A stretch of DNA of 50,112 nt. It comes from Actinomyces sp. Lineage in GTDB: Bacteria > Actinomycetota > Actinomycetes > Actinomycetales > Actinomycetaceae. Shown piece after piece: positions 1 to 8,038 of the stretch. The stretch is from assembly GCF_030524025.1 (NCBI RefSeq), contig NZ_JAUNHI010000017.1, positions 1-50,112 on the forward strand, read 5' to 3'. Each line of letters begins with the position of its first letter. The stretch's first letter is position 1. The notes below the pieces were generated by a model, which made no database searches, was not told where the DNA came from, and saw only the letters and a list, made by a program, of their open reading frames with translations. The position numbers were made by a program, and so were the translations under genes.

Positions 1-135
1 TGAGTCCGGGGCTGCGTCGGTCAAAGCGGGGATCTGCGGTGATTCCGGGGCCGACGCCCCCGGAATCACCGCAAGGCCCCGGTATCAACTACCGGGCCCC
101 GGACTCACCCACCGAGCCCCGGAATCAATCATCGA
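1..135. repeat. 20-bp-period degenerate repeat array with inverted copies
   Basis: Four consecutive 20-bp units start at 56, 76, 96 and 116. Each begins GCCCCGG (GCCCCCGG in the first), followed by two variable bases, TCA, and mostly ACCG near the end. Inverted copies lie to the left: bases 1-12 are the exact reverse complement of 96-107, and 35-50 of 58-73. The array reaches the left window edge, so it may continue outside. It sits just beyond the 3' end of the minus-strand esterase. Function is unknown; it could be a degenerate repeat element or a set of terminator-like hairpins. Confidence 0.7.
35..73. terminator. 16-bp perfect hairpin downstream of the esterase
   Basis: A perfect 16-bp inverted repeat (35-50 and 58-73) with a 7-base loop. 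There is no U-tract, as is common for hairpin terminators in high-GC actinobacteria. It lies about 70 bases beyond the stop of the minus-strand gene ending at 144 and is also part of the 20-bp repeat array. Confidence 0.5.
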
Positions 136-143
136 GCGGGGTC

Positions 144-1105
144 CTAGCGGCTCTGGGACAGCAGCCACTCGTGCACGCCACCGGCCAGGTAGGCGCGGTA
201 CCAGGTGAAAATGTGTTCGGTCGAGGCCGACGGCACCGACAGCGGCGGGGTGACACTGCCCTCGGCGTAGCTGACCAGGTTGATGTCCTTGCCCTGGGCG
301 TATAGCTCGCTCGTGGCCTGGTCGTACTCGACGCTGCTCCAACGGCCGTCCCAGATGTCGGTGGCGTAGTCGACGCCCACCCCATCCAGGTACTCCTTGA
401 ACGTGTCCATGGCCGGCCCGGCCTTCTCATCGCCGAGGCTCGCGATCCAGGTCATCTTGGTGCCGGCCGGCTTCTGCATGGCCGTCGGGTCCCACTGGCC
501 GGTCACGTAGTACGACGCCGCGAAGTAGTCCGGGTGGGCGATGTTGAGCGCCATGGAGGCCATCGACCCCATCGACTGCCCCGTGGTGTAGATCCGGTTG
601 TCGTCCAGGCTGTACTCCTGCTTGAGGGAGTCGATGAGGGGGATCACCAGCTCGCCCTGGCCGGTCAGCTCGAAGTCGTCATTGGCAATGACCTCGCTGA
701 ACTGGGGCGCCAGCACGAAGGCCTGCTCGAAGGACTGAACCTCCTCGGAGGCCCACACATCGGCACCGATGCCCTGCTCGAGCGTGTAGGTCGAGTCGTC
801 GGAGACCGATGCGGAGTCGTGCATGAACAGCACCAGCGGGTCGCTCTTGGAGGGATCAAAGTCCTCCGGGACGTACAAGTTGTACGTTGAGGACTGCCCA
901 TCGGACTCAAATGTCAATGTGTCGAATTTGCCCTTGTTGCGTTGATGATGCTGGTCAGTTCAGATGGCTTGAACATGAGCTGCCAGTAGCCGGTGTAGAA
1001 CCCGCACCGACCAGCGCCACGCTCAGCACCCCGGCAACCCCAGGCGACGATCTTCTTGACATTCCGCTTCTTCTTCGGTTTGGGGGCCTGCACCTCGTCG
1101 CTCAT
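144..1105 (-). pseudogene. membrane-anchored esterase (alpha/beta hydrolase), frameshifted
   Basis: The main open frame (144-917, 257 residues, nominal TTG start) is an alpha/beta hydrolase of the PHB-depolymerase/secreted-esterase type. It has the nucleophile elbow GQSMGSM and a late DGRW...HEW region. Upstream, a second frame (914-1105) starts with an ATG after an AAGGAG Shine-Dalgarno and encodes a Lys-rich cytoplasmic head ([16 protein letters not shown]). The expected membrane helix (AGVLSVALVGAG) then appears in another frame, the text returns to the first frame (FYTGYWQLMFKPSELTSIINA), and finally shifts to the frame of the hydrolase (KGKFDTLTFESDGQ). At least three small indels between about 925 and 1040 are needed to join the pieces. 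The start and signal anchor are therefore uncoupled from the catalytic domain. It is either a pseudogene or the site of sequencing indels. Confidence 0.65.
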
Positions 1106-1407
1106 CGCGCTCCTTCAGTAGTCCCGCGGGGTTCCGCTATACCGGATTGTCACACGACCTCCGGTCAGCAACGCATCAACTCATCGCGCGCGTCGGATGC
1201 GGTGGCGGCACTCAGAGGACGCGACGGCAGAACATTGCGGACGATTCTACACAGGTATTGCACAGGTGTTCTTGTCGCCACCCAATGACCGACGCCGCGC
1301 CCGGCGCGCCGACTGCCGGGTGCATCCTCACGCGGGGCGGCGAGCCTGGCCGGGGCCGGTTCCCGGGCACACCGCACGGGTACCGGCCACCGGGGCGGGC
1401 TCTGCTC
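1106..1407. other. intergenic region between esterase and upp
   Basis: About 300 bases with no convincing gene. It should carry the promoter of the divergent minus-strand esterase. No riboswitch, repeat or strong hairpin was seen. Confidence 0.4.
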
Positions 1408-1413
1408 TACCCT
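1408..1413 (+). promoter_or_regulatory. leaderless -10 hexamer of upp
   Basis: TACCCT lies exactly 6 bases before the ATG at 1420. This matches the actinobacterial TANNNT-N6-start arrangement in which transcription begins at the start codon. There is no Shine-Dalgarno. Confidence 0.6.
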
Positions 1414-1419
1414 GTGCGC

Positions 1420-2058
1420 ATGCGCCTGCACGTTGCCGACCACCCTCTGATCGACCACAAGCTCTCCGTCCTGCGCGACGAGAGGACGCCCTCGGCCGTT
1501 TTCCGCCAGCTCGTCGACGAGCTCGTCACCCTCCTGGCCTACGAGGCCACGCGGGAGGTGCGCACCGAGGCCGTCGAGATCACCACCCCCGTCGCGGTGG
1601 CCCAGAGCCGTCGGCTCGCCGAGCCCCGACCGATCGTCGTGCCGATCCTGCGCGCCGGTCTGGGGATGCTTGAGGGCATGACCCGGCTGCTGCCCACCGC
1701 CGAGGTGGGCTTCCTGGGGATGAAGCGCGACGAGGACACCCTCGAGGTCGAGACCTACGCCAACCGTCTGCCCGACGACCTCTCCGGGCGCCAGTGCTTC
1801 GTCGTCGACCCGATGCTCGCCACGGGGCACACCCTCGTGGCCGCGATCAACTACCTGTTGGAGCGCGGCGCCCGGGACGTGACCGCCATCTGTCTCATCG
1901 CCGCCCCCGAGGGCATCGCGACCCTTGAGGCCGCGGTCGGCGAGCGGGCCAACGTCACCGTGGTCACCGCCGCGCAGGACCTGCGGCTCAACGAGCACGC
2001 CTATATCGTCCCGGGCCTGGGCGACGCAGGGGACCGGCTCTACGGCATCGTCGACTGA
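1420..2058 (+). CDS. upp: uracil phosphoribosyltransferase
   Basis: Cytosolic enzyme of pyrimidine salvage: uracil + PRPP gives UMP + PPi. The 212-residue product has the normal family length. It shows the PRPP-binding loop [10 protein letters not shown] at residues 129-138, the upstream substrate-loop segment PILRAG near 75-80, and the C-terminal [15 protein letters not shown] signature of bacterial UPRTases. The His in ATGHT replaces the more usual Gly or Asn. The open frame extends 5' to 1147 but that part is not protein-like. The ATG at 1420 was chosen because a TACCCT -10 box stands 6 bases upstream, indicating a leaderless mRNA (an in-frame GTG at 1414 is an alternative). It stands alone, divergent from the esterase and upstream of a decayed gene. 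Confidence 0.96.
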   Translation: MRLHVADHPLIDHKLSVLRDERTPSAVFRQLVDELVTLLAYEATREVRTEAVEITTPVAVAQSRRLAEPRPIVVPILRAGLGMLEGMTRLLPTAEVGFLGMKRDEDTLEVETYANRLPDDLSGRQCFVVDPMLATGHTLVAAINYLLERGARDVTAICLIAAPEGIATLEAAVGERANVTVVTAAQDLRLNEHAYIVPGLGDAGDRLYGIVD

Positions 2059-2087
2059 TCGTCCGGCGCGCGGGCCGCTGCGCCGCG

Positions 2088-2988
2088 CGGGCCGCGACGA
2101 TCGAGGCGAACGCCCAGATGCTGGCGACCGATGGCTACGTGTTCAGCCTGACCGGTTCCGGGGCCGCCTCCACGCTGAGCGCCTACCAATCGCCTGGATC
2201 GTGAGGACCTGCGCTCCGGGTACAAGCCGGGGTCGGACTCCGAGCTGTGGACAACGCGCCTGCCGAGCTCCTTCACGGACATCACCGAGGGTTGGCGGGC
2301 GCCGAGGTCGCCGCTCAACATCCTCGTCCTGGAGCGCGAGTCACAGCACTACACCATCGTCGGAGGCGAGGGGGCCATCAACATCGACAGCGGCGAGCCC
2401 GTCCCCCTGACCGTGCCCATGGACGATCTCGCCTTCTACGTCGTGGCCGCGGCGACCGACGGCTGGGCGGTGCTCGCTCGCGACGACTCGGGCAACGAGC
2501 ACCTCTACGCCTACGAGCCCGCAGGCGGCGAGCCGATCGATGACTACGCCCCGAACTGGTCCTTCTCGGAGAACCAGTCCGTCGCCTACACGCCCAGGCC
2601 GCGGACCTTGGCGGAATTCAAGGCACTGTGGGTCGATTCGGACACCTCGACGATCCTGGCCCTCGGGACGACCGACTCCGAGGGCTGCTATCAGTCGATC
2701 GAGGTCCTGGGCGCCAGCACGATCGAGATGCCCCAGCTGAACACGGCCAACGGCTCGTGCCTCCAGACCACGGATTTCAGCACCGACCCGAAGGTGATGA
2801 CCGTCGGCACCTCGGATCCGACGACCCTGCGCTCCTTCAACCTCATGTATGACACGACCAGCGGGGAGCAGATCACCTTCGAGGGCCTGGACCCCGCCGC
2901 CGGGGCAGTGTTCCTCCTGGTCGGCACCACCTCTGCCGTGGGTTACGACCCGACCACCGGCCGCCTCATCGGCTACCGGCCCGCCTGA
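2088..2988 (+). pseudogene. decayed gene for an unrecognised protein
   Basis: The intact part, 2413-2988, encodes about 190 residues that look like a genuine extracytoplasmic or beta-rich protein (repeated Gly/Thr/Asp turns, two Cys), but I do not recognise a family. Coding continues upstream in the same frame to about 2190 (...NRLDREDLRSGYKPGSDSE...), where that frame has a stop. The protein-like text resumes in another frame (ANAQMLATDGYVFSLTGSG, about 2105-2165), so an indel near 2185-2190 breaks it. No start codon or signal peptide is visible before the upp stop at 2058, so the 5' end also seems lost. The first in-frame ATG (2413 or 2419) has no ribosome-binding site. Confidence 0.55.
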
Positions 2989-3041
2989 GGACGACCCGCC
3001 GGTGCCGGAGCACCGCTCCGGTGCGACGGCGGTATGCGGGA

Positions 3042-3090
3042 CTGCCGGTGCGCCGCCGGGCGCGAGGGGCGCTCGGCGCCGCACCGGCAG
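3042..3090. terminator. 22-bp hairpin downstream of metQ
   Basis: Inverted repeat 3042-3063 / 3069-3090, pairing 20 of 22 positions around a 5-base loop. It lies 30 bases past the metQ stop and between convergent coding regions, so it is probably the terminator of metNIQ and possibly bidirectional. Confidence 0.65.
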
Positions 3091-3120
3091 GGTCAGGTGT
3101 GGCGGTCGGAGAGCCGACGG

Positions 3121-3987
3121 TCAGAAGGCGGGCAGGACCGCCCCGTTGGTCCACTCCTGCTCGATGAAGGTGCGCAGCTCCTCGGAGTTGAGCAGGCCGG
3201 CCAGGGCGACGAGGTGCTTGTTGTCCTTGTCCGCGGTGCGCACGACGAGCTGGTTGGCGTAGGGCGACTCGCCGGCCTCCTCGAGCAGCAGGGCGTCCTC
3301 GTTGGGGTTGAGGCCGTTGTCGAGGGCGTAGTTGCCGTTGATGACGGCGGCCTCCGCGTCGGCCATCGAGCTGTAGACCTGGGCGCCATCCACGGTGGGG
3401 AAGTCGAGGTTCTTCGGGTTAGAGGTGATGTCGTCGGTGGTGGGCATCTCAACGGACTCATCGAGCTCGATGAGTCCGCCGGAGGCGAGGAGCCTCAGGC
3501 CCCGGGCGGTGTTGGCCGGGTCGTCGTTGAGGATGACCTTGCCGCCGTCGGCGATCTCGTCGATGGAGGTGTAGCCCTTGTCGGTGTACACGCCCATGGG
3601 CTCGATGTGGACGTCGGCAATGGCGGTGAAGTCGTAGCCCAGCTCGTCGATCTGCTGGGCGAGGTAGTTGGGGGTCTGGAAGAAGTTGGCGGCCAGGGAG
3701 CCGTCGTCGAGGCCGATGTTGGGCGTCCGGTAGTCGTTGAGCTCGACGATGTCGAGGCTGATCCCGGCGTCGGCGGCGAGGTTCTCCTGGACCCAGTTGA
3801 GGATGGTGACGTGGGGGACCGGGCTGGCACCGATGGAGATGGTGGCGACCTCGCCGTCGACGGTCAGGCCGTCGACTCCACCGTCGGAGGACGAGCCGCA
3901 GGCCGCCAGGGTCATCGCGATGGCCGAGCCCAGGCCACCGGCGAGCGCGGTGCGACGGGACAAGCGGAGGGACAGGCTCTGGGACAT
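3121..3987 (-). CDS. metQ: methionine ABC transporter substrate-binding lipoprotein
   Basis: Extracytoplasmic D/L-methionine-binding lipoprotein of the NlpA/MetQ family, 288 residues. The N terminus has a twin-Arg-containing n-region (LSRRTALAGG), a hydrophobic stretch and a lipobox ending LAAC at residue 30, so it should be lipid-anchored. Family motifs include ATISIGASPVPH at the mature N terminus, GISLDIVELNDYRTPN and LAANFFQTPNYL. The start is supported by GAAAGG about 9 bases upstream. It is the last gene of metN-metI-metQ, 71 bases after metI, and is followed by a strong hairpin. The riboswitch ahead of metN supports methionine over another NlpA ligand. Confidence 0.93.
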   Translation of the reverse strand: MSQSLSLRLSRRTALAGGLGSAIAMTLAACGSSSDGGVDGLTVDGEVATISIGASPVPHVTILNWVQENLAADAGISLDIVELNDYRTPNIGLDDGSLAANFFQTPNYLAQQIDELGYDFTAIADVHIEPMGVYTDKGYTSIDEIADGGKVILNDDPANTARGLRLLASGGLIELDESVEMPTTDDITSNPKNLDFPTVDGAQVYSSMADAEAAVINGNYALDNGLNPNEDALLLEEAGESPYANQLVVRTADKDNKHLVALAGLLNSEELRTFIEQEWTNGAVLPAF

Positions 3988-4058
3988 TGGTGTTTCCTTT
4001 CAGTGGTGCCCGGCGGGCCGGGCGGCGGGGCTGCGGGGGGGGGCGCGTCGGCGGTGGC

Positions 4059-4784
4059 TCAGCGGTGGTCGACCAGCCGGCTGAGCAGGTCTCCGAGGAC
4101 CTGGATGACACCGACGAGCAGGACGATGAGGATGACGGAGACCACCATGACGTCACCCATGTTGCGCTCGTAGCCGTACTGGACGGCGAGGTTGCCCAGG
4201 CCTCCACCGCCAACGGTGCCCGCCATGGCGGAGTATCCCAGGAGGGCGATGAGGGTGACGGTGGCCGACTGGATGAGGACGGGCAGAGCCTCTCGCACAA
4301 GCACCCCCCAGGTGATCTGGGAGGTCGAGGCGCCCATCATGAGGGCGGCCTCGATCTTGCCCCGGTCGACGTCGTTGACGGCGGTCTCGACCAGCCGGGC
4401 GTAGAAGGGGATGGCACCGATGGTCAGGGGGACGCAGGCCGCCTGCCAGCCCAGGGAGGTTCCCACGAGGAGGCGGGTCAGCGACATGATCGCAACCATG
4501 AGGACAATGAAGGGCATGGAGCGGCCCAGGTTGACGACCTGGGACAGGACGCCGTAGACCGCCCAGTTGCGGTGGGCGCCCCGCTTGCCGGTGGTGACCA
4601 GGGCCAGGCCGAGCAGGAGCCCGAGGACGATGGTGAGGCTGCCCGAGACGAGCAGCATGAGGAGGGTCTCGACGATGGCGGGCCCGACGTTGTCGGTCAG
4701 GTACTTGTTGTCGAGCCACCGCTCCTTGTCGGCGCCCGCGATGACGGGCAGGGCGGATGTGGCCAGGGATGTCAGGGCGTTCAT
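4059..4784 (-). CDS. metI: methionine ABC transporter permease
   Basis: Inner-membrane permease of the MetNIQ importer (BPD_transp_1 fold), 241 residues and about five transmembrane helices. The cytoplasmic coupling-helix region reads EAALMMGASTSQITWGVLVREALP (quoted here in parts: EAALMMGAST and WGVLVREALP), the EAA motif that contacts MetN. The N terminus contains a short periplasmic segment before the first transporter helix, as in other MetI proteins. The ATG at 4784 overlaps the metN stop by 4 bases (ATGA), so translation is coupled. Expression should follow the SAM riboswitch upstream of metN. Confidence 0.93.
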   Translation of the reverse strand: MNALTSLATSALPVIAGADKERWLDNKYLTDNVGPAIVETLLMLLVSGSLTIVLGLLLGLALVTTGKRGAHRNWAVYGVLSQVVNLGRSMPFIVLMVAIMSLTRLLVGTSLGWQAACVPLTIGAIPFYARLVETAVNDVDRGKIEAALMMGASTSQITWGVLVREALPVLIQSATVTLIALLGYSAMAGTVGGGGLGNLAVQYGYERNMGDVMVVSVILIVLLVGVIQVLGDLLSRLVDHR

Positions 4785-5845
4785 GCGCGCTCCTCCACGG
4801 TCACGCCCGCCTCGCGCAGGACGGCGACGGCGTCGCCGGCGCGCGAGTAGGGGATGGACAGGGCCAGCCGGCCGACCTGGGCCGTGCCGAGGGTCTCGAA
4901 GACGCCGCCTGCGACGTCGGCGCCCTGCTCGGCCGCCAGTGCCATGACGCGGGCCGCGGCGGGCTGCCCGGGGTGGGCGGTCAGCGCCACGTCGAGGACG
5001 ACGTGCCCGGGGGCCAGCGAGCCCGGCGGGACGTCGGGGAGGGGCACGAGCTCGTGGGACAGGCGCGAGCCGACGTCGGAGACGACCTGCTCGATCGGGC
5101 CGGACTCGACGACGCGGCCGGAGTCCAGGAGGCTGACGGAGTCGCAGATCTGGCGCACGACGCTCATCTCGTGGGTGATGATGACGACGGTGACGCCGAG
5201 CCGGTCGCGCACATCGCGGATGAGCTCGAGGATCGAGCGGGTGGTGTCGGGGTCCAGGGCGCTGGTCGGCTCATCGCACAGCAGGACCGCGGGCTGGTCG
5301 GCCAGGGCACGGGCGATGCCGACGCGCTGCTTCTGTCCGCCGGAGAGCTGGGCGGGGTAGGAGTCGCCGCGGTCGCCCAGGCCGACGAGCTCGAGCATGC
5401 GCGCAACCGTCTCGTGCCTCGAACCGCGAGGTACCCCGGCCAGGGCGAGCGGGTAGGCGACGTTCTGGGCCGTTGTGCGGGAGTCGAGGAGGTTGGCGTG
5501 CTGGAACACCATGCCGATGGCGCGGCGGGCCTCGCGCAGCTCCCCGGGGCGCAGGGAGGTCATGTCCTGGCCGGCCACCTTGACCGTGCCACTGGTCGGT
5601 TGCTCGAGGGCGGTCAGGCAGCGCACGAGGGTCGACTTGCCCGCACCGGAGGTGCCGACGACGCCGTGGATCGCGCCCGCGGGCACGTCGAGGGTGAGGC
5701 CGTCCAGGGCGCGCACCGTCGTGCCGTTGCGCAGCTCGTAGACCTTGTGGACGTCGTGCAGGGAGATCATCGGGCCCGTCGCCTCGGGGGCGTCGGGGCC
5801 CTCGGCGGGGGTGCCCGCCCCGGCGGGTGCTGGCAGTGCGCTCAC
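4781..5845 (-). CDS. metN: methionine ABC transporter ATPase
   Basis: ATP-binding subunit of the MetNIQ importer. From the GTG at 5845 the product has 354 residues. It has Walker A GTSGAGKST (about 64-72), signature LSGGQ (about 167-171), Walker B VLLCDEPTS (about 187-195), the switch His in IITHEMS, and a C-terminal NIL domain (about the last 75 residues) that binds methionine and gives trans-inhibition. The open frame extends to 5902, but that 5' part is riboswitch sequence. The GTG was chosen because GGAGGG stands 4 bases upstream and it follows the aptamer. An alternative start is the Met just before ISLHDVHKVYEL, about 25 residues later. The first of three co-transcribed genes. Confidence 0.93.
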   Translation of the reverse strand: MSALPAPAGAGTPAEGPDAPEATGPMISLHDVHKVYELRNGTTVRALDGLTLDVPAGAIHGVVGTSGAGKSTLVRCLTALEQPTSGTVKVAGQDMTSLRPGELREARRAIGMVFQHANLLDSRTTAQNVAYPLALAGVPRGSRHETVARMLELVGLGDRGDSYPAQLSGGQKQRVGIARALADQPAVLLCDEPTSALDPDTTRSILELIRDVRDRLGVTVVIITHEMSVVRQICDSVSLLDSGRVVESGPIEQVVSDVGSRLSHELVPLPDVPPGSLAPGHVVLDVALTAHPGQPAAARVMALAAEQGADVAGGVFETLGTAQVGRLALSIPYSRAGDAVAVLREAGVTVEERA

Positions 5846-5850
5846 TCGTC

Positions 5851-5945
5851 CCTCCATCGGTCCTGGCGGAAGCACCCTCACCGCGATCGGGGGTTGCTGC
5901 AACGTCGATGAGCCAGGTCTCTCAGTTGCTCTGGATGGTCAGGCA
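5851..5945 (-). ncRNA. SAM-binding riboswitch (SAM-I/SAM-IV clan)
   Basis: Read on the minus strand, the metN leader has the SAM-clan core. P1 is CCAUC (5934-5938) pairing with GAUGG (5854-5858). J1/2 is AGAG. P2 pairs CAAC with GUUG. The loop CCUGG pairs with downstream CCAGG as the expected pseudoknot. P3 is formed by ACCC...GGGU with the conserved GCAACC and GGUGCU elements. No P4 is apparent, which points to SAM-IV or the SAM-I/IV variant rather than classical SAM-I. The 3' strand of P1 runs into the GGAGGG ribosome-binding site of the GTG start, so ligand binding should hide the site and block translation. The assignment is by eye, supported by the compensating pairings. Confidence 0.85.
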
Positions 5946-6078
5946 CACCGTACGGTCCGGCGCGCCCGTCCGGCAACATGGGAGTGGCGCGCTGGGATGA
6001 AGGTCACGATGGTCGTCGGGGCCGCGTGGGGCCGAAGGGGATGCGATGCCTAACCGGCTCGGATGCCCGGCGTCGTGC

Positions 6079-6084
6079 CACAAT
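6079..6084 (+). promoter_or_regulatory. leaderless -10 hexamer of hydrolase gene
   Basis: CACAAT lies exactly 6 bases before the GTG at 6091, consistent with a leaderless transcript. Confidence 0.45.
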
Positions 6085-6090
6085 GCGCCG

Positions 6091-7200
6091 GTGAACGACA
6101 CGCCCTCCCCAGAGCCCCGGCTGACAACCGATCTTCTCGGTGAGCCGTGGGTGGCCCGTCGCCTGGAGGTCACGGAGTCGCCTGCGGCGCCGGGAGCCGA
6201 CCACGCCGTGCTCGTCCACCAGCGCGGCGCAGTGCCCGCAGGCCACGGCCCCCGGCATCGTCGGGCCGTGCTCTACCTGCACGGACGCAACGACTACTTC
6301 TTCCAGACCTGGCTGGCAGAGGCCTTCCTGGACGCGGGATACGAGTTCTACGCCATGGAGTTGCGGGCATGCGGACGCGCCGGTGCTGGGCACCCCTCAC
6401 CCCACGACGTGCGGGACCTGCGCGTCCACCATGAGGAGATCGCCGCCTGCCTCGACATCATCCGTCTCGAGCACGGTCACGAGCAGGTCGTCCTCAACGC
6501 GCACTCGACCGGCGGCCTGTCCGCTCTCATCTGGGCGAAAGACCACCCGGGAACGGTCGACGCCATCACCCTCAACTCGCCCTGGCTCGACCTCAACTCC
6601 TCGGCGTTGATGCGCTCCTACGGATCGGCCTATGTCGACCTCGTCTCCCGGATCGCCCCCGACCGGGTCATCGAGGACCCGGAGGAGGCCAAGGCCATGA
6701 GGGCTGCTGTGGCAGCGCAACAGGTCGGTGTCCGAGGCCATGCCCATGGCGGCGGGCTGGTGGCGTCATCGCCGGCGGGCACCGACCCCGGCCCGGTGGG
6801 GCTGGACCTCTACGCCCGTTCGCTCCATGAGCGGTGGGGTGGTCCTTGGAGCTGGGACCTCGCGCTCAAGCCCTCTCCCGCCTTCCCCGTATGCGCAGCC
6901 TTCCTGGCCGGGATCCGTCGTCTGCAGCGGGAGGTCCACCACGGCTTGGGCCTGGAGGTTCCGGTCCTCGTGTGCTGCTCGACGCGCTCGTGCTCCCACG
7001 CGGCCACGGCTGAGGAGGCACGGCATGCCGACGTGGTGCTGTCGGTCCGTCAGATCGTGAGTCGCTCGGCGCACCTGGGCACTGACGTCACGGTGGTCCA
7101 GATCCCCGACGGCGTGCATGACCTGGCCCTGTCGCTGCCGCCCGCCTGCCAGGAGTACCTCGCGGTGCTCACTGGCTGGCTCGATGCGCGCCTGGGTTGA
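6091..7200 (+). CDS. alpha/beta hydrolase (serine aminopeptidase S33 / monoacylglycerol-lipase type)
   Basis: Probable cytosolic lipase/esterase, 369 residues from the GTG at 6091. Motifs are the oxyanion LYLHGRNDYF (HG), the nucleophile NAHSTGG (Ser about 139) and a late PDGVHDL with the likely catalytic His; an acidic residue is expected between them. No signal peptide or membrane helix is evident. The open frame begins at an ATG at 6046, preceded by a weak AAGGGG, but the 15 residues so added are not family-like and the CACAAT-N6-GTG arrangement favours 6091. It is divergent from metN. The substrate cannot be told from sequence. Confidence 0.8.
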   Translation: MNDTPSPEPRLTTDLLGEPWVARRLEVTESPAAPGADHAVLVHQRGAVPAGHGPRHRRAVLYLHGRNDYFFQTWLAEAFLDAGYEFYAMELRACGRAGAGHPSPHDVRDLRVHHEEIAACLDIIRLEHGHEQVVLNAHSTGGLSALIWAKDHPGTVDAITLNSPWLDLNSSALMRSYGSAYVDLVSRIAPDRVIEDPEEAKAMRAAVAAQQVGVRGHAHGGGLVASSPAGTDPGPVGLDLYARSLHERWGGPWSWDLALKPSPAFPVCAAFLAGIRRLQREVHHGLGLEVPVLVCCSTRSCSHAATAEEARHADVVLSVRQIVSRSAHLGTDVTVVQIPDGVHDLALSLPPACQEYLAVLTGWLDARLG

Positions 7201-7241
7201 GGCGCCGCCCCCGTGCGGCCCGCGACCGTCCTGGCAGAGCC

Positions 7242-7856
7242 TCAGCCCTCGCCGGTCGCGGGCGTCATGCCTCCCACTTCCGCGAGCGCCGGAGCCAGGG
7301 CGTCGCAGACCCGTTCGACAACCTCGAGCGTGTCCTCGAAGTCGCTCATCGTTCCGTACCAGGGGTCCTGCACATCGAGGGCCCCTTCGCCCACCTGCGC
7401 CGGGGCTTGCGGGTCGAGCTCCCGAAACATGCGTACGCGTGTCTCATCACTGCCCAGCGCGCGGAGGCGACGGCACAGCTCGACCTCATGCGCCCTGGTC
7501 ATCGCCAGGAGGAGGTCGGCCTCCTTGAGCTCGGAGTCTGTGATACGGGATGCGCGGTGCCCGCGGATCGAGGCGGCTACGGAACGGCTCGCCTCGTCGG
7601 CGCCCTCGCCGTAGCCGTGCGCATGCAGCACCTGCCGGGCTCGGGGGTCAATGGGGTGGCCGTGCTCCTCCGCCGAGACGCCCGCCGAGGTCACGCGCAC
7701 TGCGGTCCCGGCACCCGACCCGGCCAAGCGATCGATGAGGACGATCTGTGCCATGGCTGACCGGCAGATGTTGCCGGTGCACACCATGACCACCGTGTAG
7801 GGGGCGCAGGCGTCCTGAGGCGGCGGGAGGGAGGGGATCACGGCTGCGGTACTCAC
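7242..7856 (-). CDS. low-molecular-weight protein-tyrosine phosphatase
   Basis: Cytosolic phosphotyrosine phosphatase of the arsenate-reductase-like LMW-PTP family, 204 residues. The P-loop VCTGNICRS occupies about residues 25-33 (C-X5-R-S), close to the N terminus as in the family. The general-acid Asp lies in DPWYG (about 164). In actinobacteria such enzymes often act on cell-surface polysaccharide or signalling kinases, but no kinase or capsule gene is adjacent here. The frame extends upstream to 7955. The GTG at 7856 was chosen because a G-rich Shine-Dalgarno (GGGGGAG) precedes it and the sequence upstream is not protein-like. Confidence 0.88.
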   Translation of the reverse strand: MSTAAVIPSLPPPQDACAPYTVVMVCTGNICRSAMAQIVLIDRLAGSGAGTAVRVTSAGVSAEEHGHPIDPRARQVLHAHGYGEGADEASRSVAASIRGHRASRITDSELKEADLLLAMTRAHEVELCRRLRALGSDETRVRMFRELDPQAPAQVGEGALDVQDPWYGTMSDFEDTLEVVERVCDALAPALAEVGGMTPATGEG

Positions 7857-7970
7857 GGCACCAGGCTCCCCCACCTGTGCCTTCCCTTCAAGGCGTCCCA
7901 CGGCTCGACCATGATTCTGCTGCCGCTCATGCCGTTGTGCGCAGTGGTGGAGCACGCTGCGGACAACGCG

Positions 7971-8008
7971 GTGACCGGGCGGCCGAGGATTCTCGGCCGC
8001 CCGGTCAC
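7971..8008 (-). terminator. terminator hairpin of the adhesin gene
   Basis: A perfect 17-bp inverted repeat (7971-7987 / 7992-8008) with a GATT loop, 30 bases past the adhesin stop. Strong Rho-independent-like hairpin without a U-tract. Confidence 0.75.
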
Positions 8009-8038
8009 ATGGTCCGCCCGGTGGCGTCGCTCGGGTGA

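Noticed and set aside
1-135. CRISPR array
   Set aside because: Repeats are 20 bp end to end with no unique spacers, include inverted copies, and no cas genes are near.
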